NCBI GenBank assembly: GCA_034509735.1
Contig: JACGWO010000010.1
Span: forward strand, 1,116,001 to 1,180,000
Length of the DNA: 64,000 nt
DNA from: Sesamum alatum
Lineage: Eukaryota; Streptophyta; Magnoliopsida; Lamiales; Pedaliaceae
Reading direction: 5' to 3'
Position 1 is the stretch's first letter. Each line of letters opens with the position of its first letter. The translations under genes and the position numbers were made by a program. Shown piece after piece: positions 11,335 to 23,600 of this stretch. The notes under the pieces are model-generated. The model did not search any database. It was not told the DNA's origin and saw nothing but the letters and a program-made list of their open reading frames with translations.

Positions 11335-12236
11335 TAGGATAATTACACAATCATCTTCTATAGTTTAAGAAATTATATTTAGTATTCTTAACGTTTTTCT
11401 TATCCAATAAATAGATCTATTCGTTAGTAAAAATCTTAAAATTTCTTGACATGAACAAAAAAGTTAAATCATAATTCATATTTATAATCAAACATATGTC
11501 TTTTTAACTAAACCATCTTTATACATCTTCACCCCTGTAATAGTAGTTTGTTTAAAAAATATTTGTTTGATCAACAATAAGTTTGTAATAATTCAATTAG
11601 GGGTAAATATGATATTATTCAACTTTTTTATTGGTGTCAGCAAATTTCGCAAATTTTACTGTTTGTTGAATAGAAACAAACGCCAGGGGTACTAAATATA
11701 ATTTCTTAAATCACATAAGATTTATGTGTAATCACACCAAATCTCATGTACATCTTCACCCTTATAAGGGTAGTTTGATCAAAACATGTTTGCTTGATCA
11801 ACAATAAGTTTGTAATAAGTCAATCAGGGATAAATATAAACCTCCATTCAACTTTTTTATTGATGTTATCAAATTTCGTAAATTTTACTATTTGTTGAAC
11901 AGATACAAACGCCATGAGTACTAAATATAATTTCACAAATCACAGAGGGTTTATGTGTAATTATACCAAATCTCATATAGATCTTCACCCTTATAAGGTT
12001 AGTTTGATCAAAACATGTTTGTTTGATCTGCAATAAATTTGTACTAAATCAATCAGCGGTAAATTGAATCTTCATTCAACCTTTTTTTGATGTCAAAAAA
12101 TTTCTTAAAATTTACTAATAGATGAATTTATTTGTTGAACCAATAACAACGACAATGGTACAAAGTATAATTTCTCAAATTACAGGATTTATATTTAGTT
12201 ACGTCAAATCTGACATAAAAATATTATAGTTATCCC
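11335..12236. mobile_element. TIR element with a ~228-bp internal segment in three tandem copies
   Basis: The left 100 bp (taggataattacacaatcat onward, including 'aagaaattatatttagta') is an inverted copy of the right end ('gtataatttctcaaatta' to 'tagttatccct'). Inside, a unit starting 'atcttcacccttataagg' recurs at 11524, 11751 and 11980, giving periods of 227 and 229 bp. No transposase frame is present, so the element is non-autonomous. Confidence 0.75.
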
Positions 12237-13083
12237 TAATTTTGTTCAGACAACATATATTGGGACCAAAGTTCTGTCATGAAAAATGATTTAATTAATG
12301 TAATTACATACCATATAGATAGCAGCCATAAATTATAAATATAGTTTAAGTGGTTGAATAAGAAAGTTGTTTTTGTCAAAGCGCAGCTGAGCTGATGCTG
12401 ACCTTCAACCTAACCCAAATTCCAGACAGGGCGACATGGCATGGGCCTCCACTCCACTCTACCTCCCTTCACAATTTCTGTTTCTTACTTCTCTCCCTAA
12501 ACTCCAAAAACGCCGGAGATTCTTCATTTAATTCCTTTGTTTTTTTTAATGTTTGAATCAATAACATAATAATTGTACTATATTTGTCATGTAATATGGG
12601 TAAGGTACTGCGGTTCAAGAAGAGTGGTCAATTACATACTGGTTGAGTGTAAATTATACTAATTAGGTGATTGATTCGATTCGACCTGACTTTGTTTGAA
12701 TAAAATTTTGCACAAAAATAGGATTCTTAATTATCGTATATTTTGATGAGACGTTGCTTAAAGAATAAGATTAAAGCCTCCAAATTCTTGATTTAATAAA
12801 AAAAAAAATATTTCAATTTCACCTTGTTATGGATTGTTGTCTATTATCATAATATATTTTTTTTCTTTTTGGCTATGTAAAAGTTATTTTAATTTAATGT
12901 ATGGGTTTTGCGTTGAGTTAGTTGAGCATGAGAGGTATCCACTCTAAGGATGATGCGCAAATTAATACATAATGAAGAAGCTTAATTTGTTGCCCTTTAA
13001 CAAGTGGTCTTAGTATATATATACTTAGTTATCTCAACATAATTAACAAGTGATCATAGAAATAATAGTGTCGTAATCAGCAA
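12237..13083. other. AT-rich intergenic DNA
   Basis: No gene seen. A short less AT-rich stretch near 12380-12500 (cagctgagctgatgctg, gcgacatggcatgggcc) has no coding potential that I can support. Confidence 0.4.
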
Positions 13084-13225
13084 TGATGTCTCAACCTAGT
13101 GGTCAAAATTGAGATCTTATGATCAAGTTCGACACCGTGGGTTTAAGTCCCACCAAACTTTATGAGTATTTATCTTGCTTTAGATGAGTTTATTGTTATT
13201 TGTTCTAATATTTTTTTTATTTATT
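13084..13225 (+). mobile_element. SINE-like tRNA-derived element
   Basis: A box A-like string (tctcaacctagtggtcaa, 13089-13106) is followed about 35 bp later by a box B-like string (gggtttaagtccc, 13139-13151) and then a T/A-rich tail. This is the layout of a tRNA-derived SINE with an internal pol III promoter. Box B is degenerate, and I found no clear target duplication. Confidence 0.6.
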
Positions 13226-13494
13226 ATATTGGTATATTAATCGAGCCAATGAACTAATTAATTTATTGTGACATGAATATAGTTATGTAATAACCGCTTC
13301 TAATAAAAATAAAAAAATATGTCGTCATCAATACTTGGGATTTATGTTTGTTATTTATACTACTTCTTATCATTTATTTCTTAATTAATTTTTTTCAGGA
13401 AATAAAGAATCATATGTAATCTTTTGGACCTTGGTCCAAATAATTAACCCGAGTAAAAGTTCTCCTTTTTAAATATCAAAATTAAACTTGATAT

Positions 13495-14190
13495 GAATCA
13501 GAGTCCAGCAGCACCACTAGAAGCGAATAATATTCTTAAAATTCTAAGATTATTAGAGAGCTAACCTGTAAAACAGTAGTTAACGCTTCGTTGCTTAAGT
13601 CAATAAACGATTTACCGAGATAAAATGAAAAACTCAAATAAGAACGTGAGATTACGATGAGATGAATTATGTAGCTTGTAGATAAAGTGTTGAAAGTTCA
13701 TGTGAAAAGTGTAGAGAAATGAGATACTTTGAGTGGAATTGTCAAGTGAGACTTAGTTATTTTATTGGCTTACTTAAACCTTTATTTATAGTAGCAGGTT
13801 TTGAGAAATCTAGGAATCGGTTTGAGGTGGTTAAGAGATACGTAAGCAACAAGAGATCCTACCATATCAATCGATAACATAGGGATGTTAGTTCCATGTT
13901 GCTTCCATCTTAAACAAACTAACTATAATGTATAAAATCGGGCTGACGTGGCGGTCTTATTGTTTGGTAATGGATTTGCTGATACAACCCTTGTTTTTTG
14001 GCATTGGCCCATCAGCAGAGCAGCAGGATTGGGTTGGTTGGTTTAATACTCTTATTGCATGTCAACTGTGTTTGGACCAACAGGGCTTGGACTTCTGGAC
14101 TGAGCGAATGAGAACCTGACTCCTTAAATTCGGATTTAAGCGTAATTTGGTTATTAAAACTTGGAAAAATATTTGTTGTGGGCATCAAAA
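13495..14190 (+). mobile_element. Solo-LTR-like repeat, family S, copy 1
   Basis: About 700 bp matching 59375-60195 along its length. Both have 'agcaacacca/agcagcacca' near the start, 'cgagataaaatgaaaaactcaa', 'cctttatttatag' (TATA-like), 'gacgtggc(g/a)gtctt', 'gtttggaccaacagggcttgg', 'cctgactccttaaatt' and a final 'ttgaaaaaatattt' block. The gene-free content and TATA suggest an LTR. Confidence 0.6.
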
Positions 14191-15026
14191 CTAATTCCAA
14201 AAAAAGAAAAATATTTTTTTTTAAATTTATGAAATGAATTAGCTTTCACGAGTATTTACACTTTTTCAGAGTGGCAACTTTCCTTATTTCTTTTCCTGGT
14301 TTGTTGGCTCATTTAGTGGACATGGGAGAGATTAAAGTAGAAGTAAAATTGTCTTAATCAAGAAATAAAAATAGTAAAGTAATGATGTTGTGAACTTAAT
14401 CAAGCGTAGGAAGTAATACTGCTGTTCCGGATGAGTTCAAAGAGAGTTCAATTATTACATAAATGCATAAACGGACAAATGAACTGCTGCTTCCACTTTG
14501 AATATCTCATTACATTACATTGTGCAATCAATCATCAATTCCAACTGTCCAATCCCAAAACATTTTTAATCCCATGCATTATCTACTACTTTTTCACTAA
14601 CTCCCTTTATTCGGACTTCGTCTGCTGACCATTACTTGTCAACTAACAGTTCTACTTTTGCCTAATGTCTTTCTAATTACATGGCATGCAAAACTAGACA
14701 AATTAAACCATGCTTCCATGTACTATAAATTGTATTTATATTTTAAATAACGAGCGATAAACTATTAATTTGAAAATACAATATTTCTAGATCTATCAAT
14801 ATAAATATTAAAGCAACCAAATGAATAATACAAATATCTTATAAACTAAACAACTCCCTATATTGTGTAGTACTTGGACCCACAACCTCACCACCCGGGT
14901 AAGGAATCATCGGTAAATTGTATGTATGTTAATTCCACGAATTAATCACTTTGTTTAAATTTCAATCACCCGTAAAAATAAATTCTGACTCGATCTCACG
15001 TTTTTTTGTATATTAATTAAATTATA
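14191..15026. other. Intergenic DNA, no gene supported
   Basis: The 65-codon open frame at 14431-14628 has no recognisable domain or composition of a gene. Nothing else was seen. Confidence 0.35.
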
Positions 15027-15235
15027 GAAATAATTACATTTACATTCCCTAACTTATGGTCTACTTACACAAATCACCCATCCTTTGGATAACTACACAT
15101 ATACCACCAAAAACATCAATATTTTTACAAAAACTTATATTTTAGTTGTCAATGGTAGTTTATGTAATTATGTAAAAGTTATGGGTGATTTGTGTAACTA
15201 AACTTTATGTCAGGGGATGTAAATATAATTATTCT
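15027..15235. mobile_element. ~210-bp MITE
   Basis: The left arm (ataattacatttacattcc, then 'acttacacaaatcaccca') is an inverted copy of the right arm ('tgggtgatttgtgtaact' to 'atgtaaatataattatt'). The arms are about 60-70 bp with a short centre. No coding content. Confidence 0.75.
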
Positions 15236-15263
15236 TAAATAATATTACAGGAGTATTAGATTT

Positions 15264-15536
15264 TATTTATTTATTTTTTGAACTGGAAGAGATAAACTTT
15301 ATTAATGGAAAGTAAAATGATTACATTCAGTCATGTCGGCTATCAATATAGAACAGAGACAATTACTATCAATCATATCAACAATATCACATAAACTAAC
15401 ATATAGCTATTACAACAGCAAATAATATCACTATACAGTAGAAACAACACCAACCGATGCAGGGTTCGAACCCATGACCTCGTCGAACTCATGCAGGGCC
15501 TCAGTTTTGCCAACTAAACTAGGTGTCATTAATTAT
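15264..15536 (-). mobile_element. SINE with target-site duplication
   Basis: Read on the minus strand, a tRNA-like head has box A (tagtttagttggc, 15509-15521) and a perfect box B (gggttcgaaccc, 15472-15483), followed by a body and an A-rich tail of ataa repeats. It is flanked by 'aggagtattagattt' (15249-15263) and 'aggaatattagactt' (15537-15551), a 13/15 target duplication. These are the hallmarks of target-primed insertion by LINE machinery. Confidence 0.8.
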
Positions 15537-15883
15537 AGGAATATTAGACTTATTACATGATTAATATATAATTTAAATAGAATTATCAATCATACGACAA
15601 ATGTGACGATACTTACTTTGTGATTTCTTGAACGCGGTCAAATTTGATTCCGTTTCATGTAGCAAATTGGAACTTTTCCACGCACTTCTTGAGAATATAG
15701 AAGCCATAATTATACCCAACTTGCCCTTAAATTCGCCAAAAATTCATTACAAAAATCAAGGAAAAAAACAATAGTAAGAAGCCGACCTGCATTCATGTAT
15801 ATATGCTTTTACAAAACTTTTAAAAAAGTCACTTCATAATTAATTCAGCTCTACAAAACCAAATTGGAATCCTATTTTTTATA

Positions 15884-17193
15884 GGGTAAAATTTATTTTA
15901 CCTCCTGTGTTCTCAAAAAATTAAAAAATTCTCTTGTGATAAATTAATTAGTAAAAAAACCCCTATGATAAAAATAAATATGTAATTTACCCTCCTGATA
16001 TGATGAGTGCACTATACGCGCCAATTTTCAAACTTTTTTTAATTTTTTAATTAATCAATTACATTTATACTTATCATAAATTGTAGGATCTTAATGGGTA
16101 AGATCAACGATCCAGATTTTTTCTCTTTAATTTTTTTTAAAAAAAATACTAATTTAAATGCAAATAAACAAATAAATATATCTTAAAATTATATAATACT
16201 AAAAAATTAATTAAAATTATATATTACTTAAAAGTAATTAAAATTATATAATACTAAAAAATTAATTAATACTAAAAATATTTGATATAAAATAAATTAA
16301 TTTGTAATTCAAAAATTAAAAATGTTCAAAATTGAAAAAAGAAAAAAAAAAAGAAATTCCTTCCTGGGTTGTCTTCCCCGACGAAACCCCTTCCCCCCCA
16401 TCTCTCAGCCGCCGCCGCTGCTACTGTCGCCGCCGTCTTCTTCACGATCTTCCCGCCGTCGTTGCAGCCCCCGCCCGCAGCCCCCCACCCGCCACTCTCC
16501 CGATCTCTCAGCCGGGTTTCCCCGACGGAAACCCCTTCCCCTCCCATCTCTCTGCCGCCGCCGCTGCTGCTGCTGCCGTCGTCCTCCCCGTCCCTCTCGC
16601 AACCCGTCACCTCTCCCCTCCTTTCCGATTGCTTCAGCCGCTGCCGCCGATTGCTTCAGACGACGTCGTCGCCGTCTCTTTCTGTTTGTATATATATAAT
16701 ATAATATATATATTATTTATCTTTTAATTGCATATATATATATATTACATATATAATTAAGTATATATTTATTAATTACGTATATATAATTATAATTATA
16801 TATTTATACAATATATATAATTTTAAATGTAAACCGTTGGATTCAAATTTTATAAAATCTGGGCCACACATTTTGATAAAGAAAACATAAATAATAGATT
16901 TGTTAGGTTAATTTGAACCGTTAGATTTTGGTTCGACAACTTTGGGCTTTTGATTTGTATTATTTAAATGTAGATCGTTGATTTATATCAAGTAATATCC
17001 AACAATTGACAAATAAAGGTATTTTTATCATTTTATAAGCCAAAAACAAAAAATACGTGAATCATAAATTCAGCCCTAGGAGAGTGTTTTGCCTATTTAT
17101 TATTATTATGGGGGGATTTTTTACTAATTAATTTATCATAGAGGGGTTTTTTAATCAGTTTTGAAAACACAGGAGGTAAAATGGATTTTACCC
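15884..17193. mobile_element. Pack-MULE-like element with a GC-rich captured segment
   Basis: Terminal inverted repeats of about 90-100 bp start GGGTAAAAT and share 'ttttacctcctgtgtt' and 'ctaattaatttatcata'. The flanks are A(T)6ATA at 15874-15883 and A(T)7ATA at 17194-17204, fitting a 9-11 bp target duplication. The ends enclose an abrupt C/G-rich block (16365-16690), unlike the surrounding AT-rich DNA, rich in CCG triplets and with a ~145-bp internal repeat ('ccccgacg(g)aaacccctt' at about 16376 and 16520). The block reads as Pro/Ser-rich peptides in several frames, so its coding status is doubtful. No transposase is present. Confidence 0.65.
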
Positions 17194-17204
17194 ATTTTTT
17201 TATA

Positions 17205-17819
17205 TATATTAACCCAAATAATTGCGTTTTCCTGTTTTTCGTGGTGGCATTTTCAAATGCTTTCAGACGTTCGTACACTACGAATTTAATTTCATTTAAT
17301 ATAGAAATTGAACGGCAAGAAATTATTTTATTGATAGTAAAGAACCGTTTGCGTGCTTTGATTATTTATTAGATGGCCTAAAAAATTTAATTAAGAAAGA
17401 CGAAAAAATGTACTTTCAGAAAAAAGCTTGAAAGAAAGAAAAAGGAAGTTGGCGAATACTACCTAAACCCTGAACGACCAATCCATCTAAGAATTCTGAA
17501 ATAATAATTTAAATAAAATATGGCCCGACAATGGCCGAAACCATTGACTTTTAAGACCAGAATTAACCTTAATTAATTCCACAGGCCAGCCCCAGATTTT
17601 CTAATTAATAAACATGATTCATTTCACAGTTCAATATATTTAAACATATTTAATTTCTAGACCCAAAATAATATTCAATTTATCTAATAGACTGCATATC
17701 TCATTCAATATATTCAAATATCAAACTCTAATACATAACAATATTTTTACTCCGGATTTTTGCCATAAAATCATTGCATCTCATTTAATTACTTCCTAAA
17801 GTGTTAAATTAAAAATAGG
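17205..17819. other. AT-rich intergenic DNA
   Basis: I see no gene or clear repeat in this stretch. Confidence 0.35.
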
Positions 17820-18250
17820 GTAAATTACAGCTACTTACTTTGAAGTTTGGTATAATTAAAAATACCCCCTTATTGTTTGAAAAATTACAAATACTCCCTT
17901 GAGGTTGGTAACCGTCTAACAAATAACCAATTTTCATCCATTTTTATGGTGAACTAACCAAAATGCCCTTATACAAACTGAATTATTCTAACAAAAAATT
18001 GAATTTTTTGGACTACAATACCAATAGAGAGGTTTCTTAAATTTTTTCCATAGAGGAGTAATAATGCAACTTGTCTCGATTGATTTTTCTACAATTTCAA
18101 CTAAAAATTCAAGGGCAAAATGGTCAATTTCAAGTATTTGGTTAAAAATTACAAACCTCGGGAGGGTATTTGTAATTTTTCAAACAACGAGAGGATATTT
18201 GTAATTATGTCAAACCTCATAAGATGAGAGGGTGCTATTTGTAATTATAA
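17820..18250. mobile_element. Long-TIR foldback MITE, family F, copy 1
   Basis: The left arm (17820-17912: gtaaattacagctacttac, 'tgtttgaaaaattacaaata') pairs with the right arm (18144-18248: 'tatttgtaatttttcaaaca', 'tgtcaaacctcataag'). The centre includes 'ggtgaactaaccaaaatgccc'. The family recurs at 18877-19290 (inverted), 36058-38600 (split by a LINE) and 38805-39125. Confidence 0.8.
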
Positions 18251-18876
18251 TTTTATTTTTATTTTTTTGTGGAGAAACGGATAAAGCAGTTGTTGGAAGG
18301 GCAAAATGAGAATATATTTGGTGCATCTCTCTCATAAAACAATGGCCTCCTCTGTCTGGAGATCTGGTGGTAGTTCAGTTGGAGGATGACAGTTTTTTTG
18401 GATTAAAGATTAATGGCGTTTATAATATATGGTGGGTACAAATAATAATAATTGGAAAAAGCATTTATTAATTCAATTAATACGGTGTTCCTAATGTCTG
18501 AACGTATATTTTCTACCTACTTTATTAAAATTGTACAGTTATGCTACATCTGGCTACCTAGTATTATCATTACATGACCACGTTAATCCACAAAATTGGA
18601 CCTTAATCATTGTTGTGAACAACGGACCACGAAAACAAAAGGGGCTATTGGTTGGGTTAATTATTGATCATCTCCGTATTTATTAATGTATGAAAGGGAC
18701 TAGAGATCCAACAACTAGGTCTTTTTTGGTGGATAATTTAATAAGAGTTTCGTATATGCTTTATTTGAGTTTCATCTACCTGTTTTTAGTTTGCCTTCTA
18801 AAATGGGTATCGTAATATCAATTACGAGTTATTTTGATCGAATTAATATATTTATCAGTTCACATATTTTATTTTA
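18251..18876. other. Intergenic DNA, no gene supported
   Basis: No reading frame or repeat could be supported here. Confidence 0.35.
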
Positions 18877-19290
18877 GGATAAATTACGATTATCTCTCTA
18901 AAGGTTTGACATAATTACAAATACCCTCTTGTTGTTTGAAAAATTACAAATACATCCTTGAGGTTTGTAATTTTTAACTAAATATCTGAAATTGACCATT
19001 TTGCCCTTGAACTTTTTATTAAATTGTTGAAAAATCAATCGATGCAAATTACATTATTGGTCTTATGGTGTAAAAAATTTAAGAAACTTCTCCCAGCACA
19101 TGGTAATCCAAAAAAAATTAAGAATTAAATAAATACAAATAATTAGTACATAAGGGTATTTTGGTCAGTTCACCCATAAAAATTGATTATTTGTTAGACT
19201 GTTATAAATCTTAGGGGTTATTTATAATTTTTCTAACAATGAGGGGTATTTATAATTATGTCAAACTTTAGGAAAGGTGACCATGATATC
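18877..19290. mobile_element. Long-TIR foldback MITE, family F, copy 2
   Basis: The arms (18877-18970 and about 19205-19285) are inverted repeats. The centre carries 'gggtattttggtcagttcac', the reverse complement of the matching segment of the copy at 17820-18250, so the two neighbours lie in opposite orientation. Confidence 0.8.
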
Positions 19291-22200
19291 ACAGACACTC
19301 ATTAATTACAAAATTATCCCCAAAGGAATTATTTATTTCCCAGAAGCAAGTGTGTGTATGTGTACGTAGGAATTAGAATGGGGTTTTGTTTAGTGGGCGC
19401 ACGATTGCAGCAGGGGGTGAGTAAGAAGGTACGACAAGATGGCCACGGCTTACGATAGCGGGAATCATGGGATGTGTAGGTGGGTGGGTGTATGTATGTA
19501 TGAGTTGTTGAATGAACAGAAGCAGAGATGGTGCTGTCTTTATCCAGGATCTTTACGTACACATATACAGACAAATGTGTATCTACGCACCCCCCCCTCT
19601 ACCCCACCCCCCACCCTACCCTTTTAATGCATGCTAGCTGTCATGCATATCCCCATTCCCTTCCTCTTTCCTTTTGCTTTTCCATATCACTGACGCTTTA
19701 CAAAACTAAATTATCACTGCATCATCATCTATATTTATATTATGTTATTTTTTATATTTTACAAAATATTATTTTTATAATTTCATGTTTTTATAATCTT
19801 GAAAATAAATTTTAAAAAATTACGTTCTTTTTCTAAATGAACTTATTATACGTTACATTTTATGGATGTTTTAAATTTTATAAGATACTTTAGAAATGCT
19901 CAAACATTTTATAAAATATTTATAAATTCACTCGAATATCCTTTAAATTTAGAATTACTGTCAGAGTTTTGATTAAGACCAATAATTCCATTTTTTTAGC
20001 ATACTTCTGATAATTATTTCTTCAACTCGAAGAGATTCTTTCAAGAATTAATTTGATTTAATTACCAACTGTTCCTTCTCCCAAACACGCCCTTAAAGTG
20101 TACTAGAAAACGACAAAAGAGTGGTGGGTCCACCTTTAACTAACCGGGCTTGCGTGGCGGGACAGAGAGTGAGGTGGAGGGGTTTGTCTGAAGTTAGTAA
20201 TGTGTCAATCCTCTGAAACGTGGAGACATCATTCCTCCACCACATGTCTTTCCCACACCCCGCCGCCTTATAAGACCCCTTATTTTATTCCTTTATTTTT
20301 ATTTTTGTTTTTAAAAAAAAATATAGAAGTTAATTTCTTGCCTCATACGGCGTATTTTTCACGTGCTGTAATTGCTTCCCTCCAATAATTGGCGCCTGAA
20401 TCGGGAAAATGGATAAATCAGCCACACCCATATTTATGAATGCTCGCCAGCTGTATGTACAACTTCTGAATCGTAAAGGTACCACACACTCATTACAAAC
20501 CCTTGCAACAAAGTTTTATAACCAGAAAAATGAAGGATAATTATGTATTGTAATAATTCCCAATTATTGTATTTCGAATGAAAATTATCCAACTACATCA
20601 TAGTACCATTGGAAAATATTGTTGGAGAAAGTGTTAACAATGGTAGTAACGTTTTGAAAAAAAATCAATTAGATTTTATTAAATAGTTTTTGAAATCAAA
20701 TAATACAAACAAACACATAATAAATCAACAGTAAAATAATTAGATATGCCATTTTACAGGAAAATAAATTGAAAACTTGCAATGGGAGTTGTATCGTAAC
20801 AATTCTCGGTCTAAAGCAGTTAATTAATCGAATCACATAATTTTTCTGCTTGTTTTGAAGAAATTATACGCTCCATTTCAATGTGAACCGGGTACTATAC
20901 AACTCATTTCAGGATAAGACGGCTCAATTCAATATTAATGTACTATACTAATGAATATCTCGAACAACACTCAAAAGCATATTGAACCTTAGAACTTAAA
21001 GCTCGAATTTTAGGGAAAAAACTGAGAGAAGACTTGAGAGCTCACTTTTCCATGAATTCAGACTTAATTCTGGCATTTGAAATTCAGATTTTTTTTTTCT
21101 TTGTATTTAATCAAATATTTTTATTACAAAAAGATATATACTAATACCACACCCTAACGTGTGAAGTCAGAGTCGTAGGCCGCATATGTTGTAGATCTTT
21201 TTTTATAATGTTGTTAATAGAATACACGCAGTTTTTATACCACAAATTATAATTGATAACAGCAGAAAATTTAAAATTTTAAATTCTCAGAGAATTCGAG
21301 CAGTATATTCTGATTGTGGCCGTACATACCAATAATTCTTTAAACCTGACTATAATACTAATAGTTCAGTCAAGACGTATGTTGTCATCGGCTTAAATTA
21401 TTACTAGTCATTATCCTTGAAATGTATTTAATACACAACCACCCTTACTACTCAAAATTACAAATACTCCACTAAAATTGTATTTTAAATATACATCAAC
21501 ACTTTCGTCACAGACAAAAACTTATAACAACTGCCTTGAGAAAAATTATCTCGACATCTTTCAGAAAGTGTACTTATAATTTTTATAAAATAATAACAAG
21601 ATTTGGCTGATGCAACATAAGTATTCAAAATGTATTGAACAATTGTTTAGGGGCCAACTGAAAAAATAATTTAAATTGCGGGGGGATTAAATGTAATATA
21701 GGAAAAATGAGTGGGAGTGGGAGTGGGAGTGGTGGGTGCAACATCAGTTAGTACATCATAAGCTATAAGTATGAAGCATAGGAATGATGCCAAACAGCAA
21801 CTTGTGAGGTAGCTTTAAAGTTTAAAGTTTCAAAAAGAATATTCTAAAACCACCCCTCAGTTTTTCGTATATATTCCAACCGCTATTTCTCACTCCTCCT
21901 TAACTCTTATTATTATACAATTATTTCAATATTTTATTCAAATATCAAATATATATATTTTTCACTCTTCACCAACGGTAATTATTCTTTTGTTATAAAC
22001 AATTATTAACGAAACATACAAAGAACAATAATTAATGATTACAAACAAATTGATTATGTAATTGGAGCGTGCATTATCGATATACAAATCAAATCAAAAT
22101 TTTAATTCGTACCAAATACGAAAGTGAAAAGATATTCGTCTTTTTAGAAATTCGGCTGAGTTTTTATTTTTTTTTGCGTTGATTAACCGTATCGAGTCGA

Positions 22201-23359
22201 ATACCAATGTTTTTTTAAATATATATTATAATTTTATAAATATATATAAATATATAAACTTAATTTTTTTTTCAGTTTTAAGTTAATTAACTAAACTTAA
22301 AAATTAGGGCTTTGATTTATTTATATTTATTTGATATATGCTTTTTCTTTTTTTTTTAATATTTGTCATGTGAATGATATTGATTGTTGAATTTAAATAA
22401 TATTGTAAATATTTCGTATTGTTTAACTGGTGCATTTTAGATTTTTACTTGAATTTGATTTTAGTTGTACGTACTTTTTTTATAAATTTCTATATTTAAA
22501 TTATTTTGGACATGTATTTTGTGATAAAATCAATTTATTTTCTTTTAAAAATCGATTAGTCGGTACAAAATATTAAATATTGATTATCATTCAACTTTTC
22601 ATTATTCAATAGTAATAAATAAAAATTAAGTTATACATCCGGCATGTTGTGGTCACTAAGTATAATAAAATAAGAAACCTCCTCGACCTTTCACATCACG
22701 GTGAATTGTGTGGCATTTGTCGTACTCACCACTCACAATGGCACAGCAATCTCAGTCATTAAATTTTACTCAATTTCATATTTGAATCTATATTAAAATA
22801 CATTAGCAGCATAAATATATCATAATCACCCTTAAATTTTTTATAATTTTTAAAAATATTTTCTGAAAAAATATGTAAGGACAAAGTAATAACTTTCGCC
22901 TCTACATAACTATTTTCGGAAATAATGTATTCTTAATTATGTTAAATCTTATGAAAAGTAGCAGCAATTTATTCAAAATATTAATACTTCACATACCGGC
23001 ACATCACATACTAAAATATACTATATTTGCTACATTTAAATGATATGTATAAATTATGTGCGTGAATATATTTATATAAACAATCAACATAAATGATATA
23101 ATATTTTTGGATGCTAAAATTGTTGTGTCTGTATTTTAATTTGATTTAAAAACTTAAAAATAAAGGAGTTATAAGAATATAATTTTTGTTAATATTAGTG
23201 TGAGTGGCGATGAAATAACAAACCAGGGGTCGGTTCATATCTACTAAATATAAGATATTTGAAATTAAATATAATAATTAATTAATTAAAAATAAAATAT
23301 AGTTAATTGCTTTAATTTAAAAACAAAAAAAAACAAAAAAACAAACAAAGGCAAGAGTT
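19291..23359. other. AT-rich transposon-poor desert, no gene supported
   Basis: A C-rich tract lies at 19588-19622. Around 20140-20290 there is a less AT-rich stretch with a TATA-like 'cgccttataagacc' but no open frame downstream; it could be a relic promoter. About 21710-21733 holds a short 'gtgggagtgg' repeat. The rest is AT-rich with no supported gene. Confidence 0.4.
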
Positions 23360-23600
23360 GGATAACATTCACAATAGAGCAGGATTCGAGTGCCGCAACA
23401 AAGGACGCAATGGGCACGTGGTGTCATCCTTTAAACCGGTCTAAAGCACGTGACAAAGTGCTCATTCCACCGAGGCACTTACGGTTGAGCAGTTACGGAT
23501 AATAAACCGTTCAATGAAATGGTCCGTCCGACCAACGCCCTCGCTGACACCTGTTCCTACGTGCAGCATGTAAGTGCGATTTCGATTTCCCATATCTCGC
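23360..23600. promoter_or_regulatory. G-box-rich island in AT-rich DNA
   Basis: A 240-bp block of higher GC holds two CACGTG-type G-boxes (gggcacgtggtg near 23413 and aagcacgtgaca near 23446) plus 'tacgtgcag' near 23559. No coding sequence adjoins it within several kb. It may be an orphan promoter, an enhancer or a relic. G-boxes are bHLH/bZIP sites; function here is inferred only from motif clustering. Confidence 0.35.

Noticed and set aside
16322..16727. Overlapping Pro/Ser/Arg-rich open frames in the GC-rich block
   Set aside because: Several frames are open on both strands because CCG/GCC-rich DNA lacks stops. No domain is recognisable, so it is described as transposon cargo.
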